From Planotetraspora kaengkrachanensis (GTDB taxonomy: Bacteria; Actinomycetota; Actinomycetes; Streptosporangiales; Streptosporangiaceae): DNA of 64,000 nucleotides. This document shows, piece by piece, positions 32,196-39,639 of this stretch; position 1 is the stretch's first letter, and the number at the start of each line of letters is the position of its first letter. Position numbers and translations under genes: made by a program. A model generated the notes under the pieces. The model worked only from the letters and a program-made list of their open reading frames with translations, made no database searches and had not been told where the DNA came from. The DNA lies in NCBI RefSeq assembly GCF_016862895.1, contig NZ_BONV01000004.1, positions 62,001 to 126,000 of the forward strand, read 5' to 3'.

Positions 32196-34811
32196 TCAGG
32201 AGCCCAGTAGCACGCCGAGGAGGCGGAGGGCGCCGGCCTTGTCGAGAGGCTCGTTGCCGTTTCCGCACTTGGGCGACTGAATGCAGGACGGGCAGCCTCT
32301 CTCGCACTCGCAGGAGGAGATCGCCTCACGGGTCGCCGAGAGCCAGTCGGCCGCCTTGGCGTATCCGCGCTCGGCGAACCCCGCGCCGCCCTCATGCCCG
32401 TCGTAGACGAAGACGGTGAGCAGCCCCGTGTCGGGGTGGAGTTCGGTCGAGACCCCGCCGATGTCCCACCGATCGCAGGTGGCGAACAACGGGAGCAGGC
32501 CGATCGAGGCGTGCTCGGCCGCGTGGGCCGCCCCGCCCAGATCGATCGGCTTGCCGTCCGGGTCCGACACGAGAGGCGTGAGGACGGAGGAAGGCAGAGT
32601 CCACCAGACCGCGCGCGTGCGCAGTGTCCGGGGCGGCAGGTCGAGGGGCTCCTCGCCGAGCATCTCGCCGGTCTGGTGTCGCCGCTTGAGATAGGAGACC
32701 ACCTGGCGGGTGACCTCGACGGACCCGAAATGCAGCTCCCCGGGGCCGAATGACTGCGAACGCAGCGACTCCATCACGCGGATGTCCGTCACGTCCCTGG
32801 CGAAGGTCGAATAGTCGGGCTCGGCCGCGGACACCAGGGCGACGCCCGCGTCGAGTTCCAGTTCCTCGACCACGAAGGTCTCGCCCTGGTGCAGGTAGAC
32901 CGCCCCGGTATGCACCGTGGTGTGCGCCGACGACTCGTCGACCGTGCCGAGCAGCCGCCCGGTCCCGGACTCGACCACCTGGATCGGGCTACCGCCGGAT
33001 CCTCTGATGTCGGCGAGATCGGCGGCCCGGCTCCGGCTCGTCCAGAACCATCCGGTCGTGCGGCGGCGCAGCAGCCCGCGGGCCACGAGATCATCGAGCG
33101 CGTCCCGGGCGGCAGGGCCGAAGACCTCGAGGTCGTCGTCGGTGATCGGGATCTCGGCCGCGGCGGCGCAGAGATGAGGCGCGAGCACGTATGGATTGTC
33201 CGGATCGAGCACGATGGCCTCCACCGGACGGCCGAACAGCGCCTCCGGATGGTGGACCAGATAGGTGTCCAGCGGGTCGTCGCGCGCGATCAGCACGGCG
33301 AGGGCGTCCTGGCCGGCGCGCCCGGCCCGGCCCGCCTGTTGCCAGAGGGAGGCGCGGGTGCCCGGCCATCCGGCGATGAGGACGGCGTCGAGGCCGGAGA
33401 CGTCCACACCGAGTTCGAGCGCGTTGGTCGTCGCCAGACCGACGAGGGCTCCCGAACGCAGTGCCTTCTCCAGCACGCGCCGGTCGTCGGCCAGGTAGCC
33501 CGCGCGGTAGGCCGCGACCCGATCGGCCAACCGGCCCGCCGGCGCTTCACCGAGCGGGCCGGCGTCCTGCTCACGCCCGCCTCGGCCCGTGAGCGGCTCC
33601 CCGCCGAGGGGGCCGCCGCCCGGCGCGTGCTCCTTGAGTTCACCGCCGGGAGCCAGGGCGGGCTCCTCGAGTTCCGTGCCGAGCGCGAGGGCGGGCTCCT
33701 CGAACGCCTCCGTCCGTCGTCCTGCCAGATCCGGGAGGGGCGCGGCGTCCGCGCGCGGATCGTGGGGCGGGGCCGATTCCGACAGCTCGGCCGCCCACGG
33801 CAGGGCGAGCCCGTCGGCGGCCTCCATCTCCTCCAGGTTGCGCCTCGCGGTGAGAGCGACCGTCTCGGCGGCGCGTCTCGACCGTACGAACGCCAGAGTC
33901 CGCACGTCCTCGATCACGAGATCCGACAGGAGGTCGGCCGCCTCGGCGGTCGCCGTACGCCGGACGGGTGCGCCGCCCTCGCCCCGCAGATCGGTCAGAG
34001 GGGGCTCCCACAACGCGAAGGTGGTCGAACCCCGAGGGGAGGCGTCCGTCGTCACCTCGGCCATTTCAAGGCCCGTCAGGCGCATTCCCGCGAGGGCGGG
34101 CTCGCTCGCGGTCGCCGAGGCCAGCAGGAAAACGGGCCGAGAGCCGTATTTGGCGGACACGCGGCGCAGCCGGCGCAGGATCTGGGCGACATGTGAGCCG
34201 AAGACGCCCCGGTAGCCGTGGCACTCGTCCACCACGACCAGCCGCAGGCGTCGCCAGAAAGACGACCACGACGCGTGCCGGGGCAGGATCGACCGGTGCA
34301 ACATATCGGGATTTGTCAGGACATAGTTGGCATGCTGGCGAACCCACTGCCGCTCCTCGGCGGGGGTGTCGCCGTCGAAGGTGGCCGGGCGGACCTGGGC
34401 CAGCCGCAACCCTCTGACGGTCCTGAGCTGGTCGGCCGCCAGGGCCTTGGTCGGGGTCAGGTAGAGCACCGTGCCGCCGGAGAAGATCTCCGTGACCGCC
34501 GGAACCAGGTAGGCCAGGGATTTTCCCGAGGCGGTCCCTGTGGCGATGATCACGTTTCGGCCACGGTGAACATGTTCGGCGGCCTCGAGCTGATGCTCCC
34601 AGAGGCCGGAGAGGCCCTGGTTCTCCAAGCGCGTAATCAGCAGTTCAGGAGCCCAATCCGGCCAACGGGCTTGACCTGCCTGACGTGCTGGAACATGCTC
34701 CACATGGGTGACACGCCGCTGGCGTGCGGGAACGGCGAGCAGGCGGTCGAGAAGACCGCCTGATCGTTCCGAGGGAGAAGTAATCGGAGTCACTGGTTTC
34801 CAGTTTGCCAT
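32196..34811 (-). CDS. DEAD/DEAH-box helicase with DUF1998 (MrfA/YprA-like)
   Basis: 871 aa from ATG 34811; an upstream GTG (34853) begins in AT-rich codons unlike the rest. Helicase domain 1 has ATGTASGKSLAYLVPAV (Walker A), VVVDECHGY (DECH) and LASATAS. Domain 2 has 'GLATTNALELGVDVSGLDAVLIAGWPGTRASLWQQAGRAGRAGQ'. An 80-residue Glu/Gly/Pro insert separates them. The C-terminal MZB/DUF1998 domain ends with zinc ligands CECERGCPSCIQSPKCGNGNEPLDK. MrfA-type helicases act in mitomycin-lesion repair. Rv3649-like. Divergent from bldG. Confidence 0.9.
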   Translation of the reverse strand: MANWKPVTPITSPSERSGGLLDRLLAVPARQRRVTHVEHVPARQAGQARWPDWAPELLITRLENQGLSGLWEHQLEAAEHVHRGRNVIIATGTASGKSLAYLVPAVTEIFSGGTVLYLTPTKALAADQLRTVRGLRLAQVRPATFDGDTPAEERQWVRQHANYVLTNPDMLHRSILPRHASWSSFWRRLRLVVVDECHGYRGVFGSHVAQILRRLRRVSAKYGSRPVFLLASATASEPALAGMRLTGLEMAEVTTDASPRGSTTFALWEPPLTDLRGEGGAPVRRTATAEAADLLSDLVIEDVRTLAFVRSRRAAETVALTARRNLEEMEAADGLALPWAAELSESAPPHDPRADAAPLPDLAGRRTEAFEEPALALGTELEEPALAPGGELKEHAPGGGPLGGEPLTGRGGREQDAGPLGEAPAGRLADRVAAYRAGYLADDRRVLEKALRSGALVGLATTNALELGVDVSGLDAVLIAGWPGTRASLWQQAGRAGRAGQDALAVLIARDDPLDTYLVHHPEALFGRPVEAIVLDPDNPYVLAPHLCAAAAEIPITDDDLEVFGPAARDALDDLVARGLLRRRTTGWFWTSRSRAADLADIRGSGGSPIQVVESGTGRLLGTVDESSAHTTVHTGAVYLHQGETFVVEELELDAGVALVSAAEPDYSTFARDVTDIRVMESLRSQSFGPGELHFGSVEVTRQVVSYLKRRHQTGEMLGEEPLDLPPRTLRTRAVWWTLPSSVLTPLVSDPDGKPIDLGGAAHAAEHASIGLLPLFATCDRWDIGGVSTELHPDTGLLTVFVYDGHEGGAGFAERGYAKAADWLSATREAISSCECERGCPSCIQSPKCGNGNEPLDKAGALRLLGVLLGS

Positions 34812-34960
34812 CTGCGGGGAGAGTCGCCCGGAGTCGTGATTTCGTATAGACACGGAGTCGGAGCGTGGTTGAATGCCGCGCGTCAGGGTCAGTGGTCCTG
34901 GGGCTACCAGGATGCACGACTCGCATCGAAGACCTACGCAAGTACGGCGCTGGAGGATCT

Positions 34961-35311
34961 GTGGATCTGAAGTTGGACCACCATTCCGAAGACAGTCTCA
35001 CCATCGTCGACGTCGAGGGTGAGATCGATGTCTACACCGCGCCCAGACTGCGTGAGCTGCTGATCGACCTGGTCAACAAGGGCAACTTCCACCTGCTCGT
35101 CAACATGGAGAAGGTGGACTTCCTCGACTCGACCGGCCTTGGTGTGCTGGTCGGCGGGCTCAAGCGGGTCCGGGCGCACGACGGGTCACTCGAACTCGTC
35201 TGCACGCAGGAGCGCATTCTGAAGATCTTCCGGATCACCGGTCTCACGAAGGTCTTCGGCATCTACGCCTCGGTGGAAGAGGCCAAGGAAGCCCACGGCC
35301 GGGACAAGTGA
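34961..35311 (+). CDS. bldG: Anti-anti-sigma factor BldG (STAS domain)
   Basis: 116 aa from GTG 34961 (GGAGG four bases upstream). A single STAS domain shows [15 protein letters not shown] and [30 protein letters not shown]. The phosphorylatable Ser57 in DSTG aligns with Ser57 of Streptomyces BldG, and the close match through '[16 protein letters not shown]' supports orthology. It works by partner switching: unphosphorylated BldG sequesters anti-sigma factors and so controls development and stress. The helicase-bldG-HATPase order is the streptomycete one. Confidence 0.93.
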   Translation: MDLKLDHHSEDSLTIVDVEGEIDVYTAPRLRELLIDLVNKGNFHLLVNMEKVDFLDSTGLGVLVGGLKRVRAHDGSLELVCTQERILKIFRITGLTKVFGIYASVEEAKEAHGRDK

Positions 35312-35327
35312 CGGCCGAGGAGCCAAC

Positions 35328-35759
35328 ATGGCCACCGTCGAATTGACGTTCAGCGCCCTGCCGGCGCACGTGCGTACGGCGCGGCTGGTCGCGACGGCCA
35401 TCGCACGGCGCACCGGGGTGGCTGAGGCGATCTTGGACGAGGTCCGTCTCGCCGTCGGAGAGGCGTGCTCGCGGGCGGTGGAGGCCCATCGCCTCCACTG
35501 CCCGGGTGAGCCTGTCCGCATCGAGTTACGCGACGACGCGGGCAGGTTCGAGGTGACCGTCAGCGACGCCGCTCCGAGCGAGGAGCCGAAGCCGTACGTC
35601 CTGGATGCCGACGGCGGTTCCGAGCCCGACGACATGGCGGACCTGGGTGTCGCGGTCATCGCAGGCCTGGCGGACGACGTCGAAGTGCTGCCCGGCCCCA
35701 AGGGCATGCAGATCAGGATGAGCTGGCCCGCCTCGGCCAACGGACTCGCGGCGATCTGA
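35328..35759 (+). CDS. BldG-partner anti-sigma factor, degenerate HATPase
   Basis: 143 aa, ATG with GAGGAG six bases upstream and 16 bp after bldG, so co-transcribed. It has the RsbW/SpoIIAB-like HATPase fold: 'RLVATAIARRTGVAEAILDEVRLAVGEACSRAVEAHR' and a late 'MADLGVAVIAGLADDVEVLPGPKGMQIRMSW'. The N-box Asn that chelates Mg2+ in active kinases (EAxxN) is replaced (EACSR), and the G1 box is poor. It may bind BldG and a sigma factor without kinase activity. The downstream anti-sigma factor in Streptomyces shows similar features as I recall. Confidence 0.82.
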   Translation: MATVELTFSALPAHVRTARLVATAIARRTGVAEAILDEVRLAVGEACSRAVEAHRLHCPGEPVRIELRDDAGRFEVTVSDAAPSEEPKPYVLDADGGSEPDDMADLGVAVIAGLADDVEVLPGPKGMQIRMSWPASANGLAAI

Positions 35760-36560
35760 CCGGTCGGCAGGTGCTCCGCCCCCGGATGCGGGGACGGTCT
35801 TCCCCACGCCTTCGCCGGCTGGACCTCTGGCGCCTTCCCCGATCGACCCCTGTCGAGATGTCCTTCCCCTGAGGGCACCACGCTGCGTGACCACACCGGC
35901 ACCGGCCGATTGCCGCCGTGATGCCTCGGCCGAGTGCGCCCGGTGGGACCCCGCACAGGGCGTGGGCGGCCGCCAGGCACTCCCGCACGGCGAGGGCAGG
36001 CCGCCCAGGGGCGCCACGGCGAGAGCGGCCGCCAGGCACTCCCGGTCGTCCCCGCAGGTCCCTGTCGGCGGCGCCGAGGAGCGCCTCTGCCTGCTGCGAG
36101 CAGCCCCTGATCCAGCGCGGAGCGCCTGATCCTTTCGAGCGCCCGCAACAAGGGCTACGGACCCGGCCGAAAAGAGTCTGTCCGTAATTGGAGAATCGGT
36201 CACTACTGGTGACGGTGTGGCGGACATCGATGTTTGAGCCCATTATGGATAGCTGAAATCTCGCATTTAAGGCCTGCCGTAACAGGAGTGACGCGCGAGG
36301 CCGACATCCTGACTTACCTGGTCAAAAGGACCACCGGCCGGGGCAAAGCTTGCTCCATTACTGGACGTGGTCCTAATTACCGAGGCGAGAGGCCTTCATA
36401 TCCGTGGCGTCGCTGCGTAGACTCCCGGCACCGGCCAAGGTATTGCGGATGCAACCGGAAGCGGCACTTGCCAATAACCCGGAAGTGCGTCGCACCGGCA
36501 GGTACACCGTCAGCAGCGCCCTCCGGGCAGAATCCAAACCCGTCTGGCCGAGGAGGACGG
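35760..36560. other. 801-bp gap between the bldG operon and hppA
   Basis: No gene is supported. The first half (to ~36150) is very GC-rich and contains a 20-bp direct repeat. The second half is AT-richer (~36180-36400) and probably holds the hppA promoter and a long 5' leader. Open frames on either strand lack start signals and family features. Confidence 0.55.
35966..36044 (+). repeat. 20-bp direct repeat
   Basis: GCGGCCGCCAGGCACTCCCG occurs at 35966-35985 and 36025-36044, 59 bp apart. The surrounding bases also look partly duplicated (GCACGGCGAGGGC / CCACGGCGAGAGC), which suggests a local 59-bp duplication. Confidence 0.7.
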
Positions 36561-38894
36561 ATGTCTGCCTATCTAGCCGCTGGCGAAAGCACAGCGGTGG
36601 CACTTAGCGGTTCCCATCTCACGCTCGTCGTCGTAGTGGCGGCTGTGGCCCTGCTGGCCCTCGCCGTCGCCGGCGGACTGGTGCGAGAGGTACTCGCCGC
36701 TGGTCAGGGCACCGAACGCATGCAGAACATCGCGCATGCCGTACAGCAGGGTGCCGCCGCATATCTCACCCGGCAGTTCCGGACGCTCGCCGTATTCGTC
36801 ATCATCATTCCGTTCCTGCTGTTCCTGTTGCCCGCGGATTCGACCAGCGTGGCCATCGGCCGGTCGGTCTTCTTCGTGATCGGCGCGGTCTTCTCCGCGC
36901 TGACCGGATTCATCGGCATGTGGCTCGCCGTGCGCGGAAACGTGCGCGTGGCGGCCGCCGCCCGCGAGTCGGGCGAGAAGCTCGCGATGCGGATCGCGTT
37001 CCGCACCGGTGGCGTGGCCGGCATGTTCACCGTCGGCCTCGGCCTGCTCGGCGCGGCGATCGTCGTGATCGTCTACAAGAGCGACGCTCCGAGCGTGCTC
37101 GAGGGCTTCGGCTTCGGCGCCGCGCTACTCGCGATGTTCATGCGTGTCGGCGGCGGCATCTTCACCAAGGCGGCCGACGTCGGCGCCGACCTCGTCGGCA
37201 AGGTGGAGCAGGGCATCCCCGAGGACGACCCGCGCAACGCGGCCACGATCGCCGACAACGTGGGCGACAACGTCGGCGACTGCGCCGGCATGGCGGCCGA
37301 CCTGTTCGAGTCGTACGCCGTCATGCTCGTGGCGAGCCTGATCCTCGGCAAGGCGGCCTTCGGCACAGAAGGCCTGGTCTTCCCGCTGATCGTTCCGATG
37401 ATCGGTGTCATCACCGCCATCATCGGAATCTTCACGACCGCGCCCCGCAGCGGCGACCGGTCCGGCATGGCGGCGATCAACCGCGGCTTCTTCATCTCGG
37501 CGGGGATCTCGGCCGTCCTCGTGGCGGTCGCGGCCTTCGTGTACCTGCCCTCGAGCTTCTCCGAGCTGAGCGGGGTCAGCCCCGCCATCGCCGGGCTCAG
37601 TTCCGACCCGCGCCTGATCGCCATCGGCGCGGTGCTGATCGGTCTCGTGCTGGCCAGCGCGATCCAGATCCTCACGGGCTACTTCACCGAGACCAACCGC
37701 CGTCCCGTGCGGGAGATCGGCGAGAGCTCCCGCACCGGCCCGGCCACCGTGATCCTGTCCGGCATCTCCGTCGGCCTGGAGTCCGCGGTCTACTCGGCGC
37801 TGCTGATCGGCGCCGCCGTCTACGGGGCGTTCCTGCTCGGCTTCGGCAACGTGACCGTGGCCCTGTTCGCCGTCGCCCTCGCGGGCACCGGCCTGCTGAC
37901 CACAGTCGGCGTCATCGTGTCCATGGACACCTTCGGGCCGGTCTCCGACAACGCGCAGGGCATCGCCGAGATGTCCGGCGACGTGGAGGGCGAGGGCGCC
38001 CGGGTGCTCACCTCCCTCGACGCGGTCGGCAACACCACCAAGGCCATCACCAAGGGCATCGCGATCGCGACGGCCGTGCTCGCCGCGACCGCGTTGTTCG
38101 GCTCGTTCCGTACGGCGGTCGAAGGGGAACTGGCCCGGGCGACCCAGGGCGTCAAGGAGGCGCTGGGCCCGTTCGCGAACTTCAACCTGTCGGTGGACTC
38201 GCCCAACGTCCTCGTCGGCCTGATCGTCGGCGCGGCGGTGGTCTTCCTGTTCTCCGGCCTGGCCATCAGCGCCGTCGGACGGGCGGCCGGGCGGGTCGTC
38301 TACGAGGTCCGCGAGCAGTTCCGCACCAAGCCGGGGATCATGGACGGTACGGAGCTGCCCGAATACGGCCGCGTGGTCGACATCTGCACCCGTGACTCGC
38401 TGCGTGAGCTGGCCACGCCCGGTCTGCTCGCCGTCCTCACCCCGATCGCCGTCGGCTTCGCCCTCGGGTACGCGCCGCTCGGCGCCTATCTCGCGGGCGC
38501 GATCGCGGCCGGCACGCTGATGGCGGTGTTCCTGGCCAACTCCGGCGGCGCCTGGGACAACGCCAAGAAGCTGGTCGAGGATGGTCACCACGGAGGCAAG
38601 GGTTCGCCCTCCCACGAGGCGACGATCATCGGTGACACGGTCGGCGACCCGTTCAAGGACACCGCCGGCCCGGCGATCAACCCGCTGATCAAGGTGATGA
38701 ACCTGGTCGCGCTGCTGATCGCTCCGGCCGTCGTCACCTACGCCGACAACGCAGCGGTCCGCATCGGCGCGACCGTGGTCGCCGTCGCGGTCGTCGTGGG
38801 CGCGGTCGTCGTTTCGAAGCGGAGGGCCGTCGCCGCCCCCGCCGCGGACGACAACGACCACGAGAAGCAGGCTCCGCAGCCCGTCGGAAGCTGA
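36561..38894 (+). CDS. hppA: K+-independent H+-translocating pyrophosphatase
   Basis: 777 aa from ATG 36561 (GGAGG five bases upstream). About sixteen TM helices are visible. The PPi-binding motifs are ADVGADLVGKVEQGIPEDDPRNAATIADNVGDNVGDCAGMAADLFESY, 'MDTFGPVSDNAQGIAEMSG' and a late 'GDTVGDPFKDTAGPAINPLIKVMNLVA'. Residue 494 in GNTTKAITKG is Lys, the mark of the K+-independent H+-PPases; K+-dependent enzymes have Ala there. It hydrolyses PPi and pumps protons across the membrane. The tail is short and charged. It is followed by a strong terminator. Confidence 0.96.
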   Translation: MSAYLAAGESTAVALSGSHLTLVVVVAAVALLALAVAGGLVREVLAAGQGTERMQNIAHAVQQGAAAYLTRQFRTLAVFVIIIPFLLFLLPADSTSVAIGRSVFFVIGAVFSALTGFIGMWLAVRGNVRVAAAARESGEKLAMRIAFRTGGVAGMFTVGLGLLGAAIVVIVYKSDAPSVLEGFGFGAALLAMFMRVGGGIFTKAADVGADLVGKVEQGIPEDDPRNAATIADNVGDNVGDCAGMAADLFESYAVMLVASLILGKAAFGTEGLVFPLIVPMIGVITAIIGIFTTAPRSGDRSGMAAINRGFFISAGISAVLVAVAAFVYLPSSFSELSGVSPAIAGLSSDPRLIAIGAVLIGLVLASAIQILTGYFTETNRRPVREIGESSRTGPATVILSGISVGLESAVYSALLIGAAVYGAFLLGFGNVTVALFAVALAGTGLLTTVGVIVSMDTFGPVSDNAQGIAEMSGDVEGEGARVLTSLDAVGNTTKAITKGIAIATAVLAATALFGSFRTAVEGELARATQGVKEALGPFANFNLSVDSPNVLVGLIVGAAVVFLFSGLAISAVGRAAGRVVYEVREQFRTKPGIMDGTELPEYGRVVDICTRDSLRELATPGLLAVLTPIAVGFALGYAPLGAYLAGAIAAGTLMAVFLANSGGAWDNAKKLVEDGHHGGKGSPSHEATIIGDTVGDPFKDTAGPAINPLIKVMNLVALLIAPAVVTYADNAAVRIGATVVAVAVVVGAVVVSKRRAVAAPAADDNDHEKQAPQPVGS

Positions 38895-38919
38895 GTCGTC
38901 CGATATCCGGAACCGTGCC

Positions 38920-38953
38920 GAGAGGGTCCCCCATGACCATGGGGGACCCTCTC
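38920..38953 (+). terminator. Terminator hairpin after hppA
   Basis: A perfect 15-bp stem (GAGAGGGTCCCCCAT / ATGGGGGACCCTCTC) with loop GACC lies 25 bp after the hppA stop codon. The following sequence is not T-rich. Confidence 0.8.
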
Positions 38954-38957
38954 TCCA

Positions 38958-38963
38958 TACACT
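38958..38963 (+). promoter_or_regulatory. -10 box for the 33-aa membrane protein
   Basis: TACACT lies eight bases before ATG 38972 with no ribosome-binding site, consistent with a leaderless mRNA. It directly follows the hppA terminator. Confidence 0.6.
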
Positions 38964-38971
38964 GGGCTGTT

Positions 38972-39073
38972 ATGGACGAACCCTCCGGAGGCCGGGGTCT
39001 GGCGATGATCCTGCTGGGCATGCTGGCGATGTTCGCGGTGATCGTCGGCCTCGCCGTATGGGCGGCGGGATGA
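38972..39073 (+). CDS. Small single-TM membrane protein (33 aa)
   Basis: It starts MDEPSGGRG and continues into one hydrophobic helix (LAMILLGMLAMFAVIVGLAVW, residues ~10-30), then AAG. The preceding TACACT box gives it its own leaderless transcript. The combination of a clean TM helix, GC-rich third positions and promoter position supports a real gene. Its function is unknown; being next to hppA, a membrane-protein accessory role is possible. Confidence 0.6.
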   Translation: MDEPSGGRGLAMILLGMLAMFAVIVGLAVWAAG

Positions 39074-39165
39074 CGCCCGCGGGTGCCGCCGCCACGCCGG
39101 CGCCACCCGCCCAAGCCTGATCAGTTACGAACGATCTTGACGAACGCGTCGCAGAAGGCGGTCCG

Positions 39166-39621
39166 GTGAAGACGCTCATCGTGGTGAGACACGCCAAGGC
39201 CGTGCATGTCGCCGGTCTGGCCGACCGGGAGCGCGGGCTCACGGCGCGGGGGGAGCGCAACGCCCGGGAGGCGGGCGATCTGATCAGGCCCCTCGAACCG
39301 GGTCTCGTCGTCTCCTCTCCGGCCGTCCGCACGCGCCGGACGGCCGAACTGCTCGGCCTGGACGCCCCCATCGACTTCGAGGGGAGCATCTACGAGGCCT
39401 ACCCCGACGACCTGCTCGAGGTGCTCCGCCGTACGGATCCCGAGGTGGACACCCTGGTGCTCGTGGGTCACAACCCCGGAGTCCACGAGCTCGTGCTGAG
39501 CCTGACCGGGACCGATATCGACCGCTTCCCGACAGGAGCCTTCGCCGTGATCGAGCTTCCGGCGCCCTGGGAGGAGGCCGTGCCCGGGGCCGGCCGTCTG
39601 GTCCGCACGCACCATCCCTGA
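39166..39621 (+). CDS. SixA-like histidine phosphatase
   Basis: 151 aa, GTG start. The histidine phosphatase motif RHAKA lies at residues 8-12, where SixA has RHG/RHA and the His forms the phospho-intermediate. 'SSPAVRTRRTAELL' (the second Arg) and the late catalytic 'LVGHNPGVHELV' are present. The length equals SixA, which dephosphorylates phosphohistidine on HPt or PTS proteins. Its stop codon is 18 bp before the CTG start of the FUSC gene, so the two are likely co-transcribed. Confidence 0.9.
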   Translation: MKTLIVVRHAKAVHVAGLADRERGLTARGERNAREAGDLIRPLEPGLVVSSPAVRTRRTAELLGLDAPIDFEGSIYEAYPDDLLEVLRRTDPEVDTLVLVGHNPGVHELVLSLTGTDIDRFPTGAFAVIELPAPWEEAVPGAGRLVRTHHP

Positions 39622-39639
39622 TCCCGGCAGGAGGACGAT

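Noticed and set aside
35186-36243. Minus-strand open frames in the bldG-hppA gap
   Set aside because: Arg/Gly/Pro-rich, no ribosome-binding site, overlap bldG partner genes and show no recognisable pattern.
36234-36560. N-terminal extension of hppA to 36234
   Set aside because: The extension is not membrane-like and AGGAGG directly precedes ATG 36561, where the PPase family begins.
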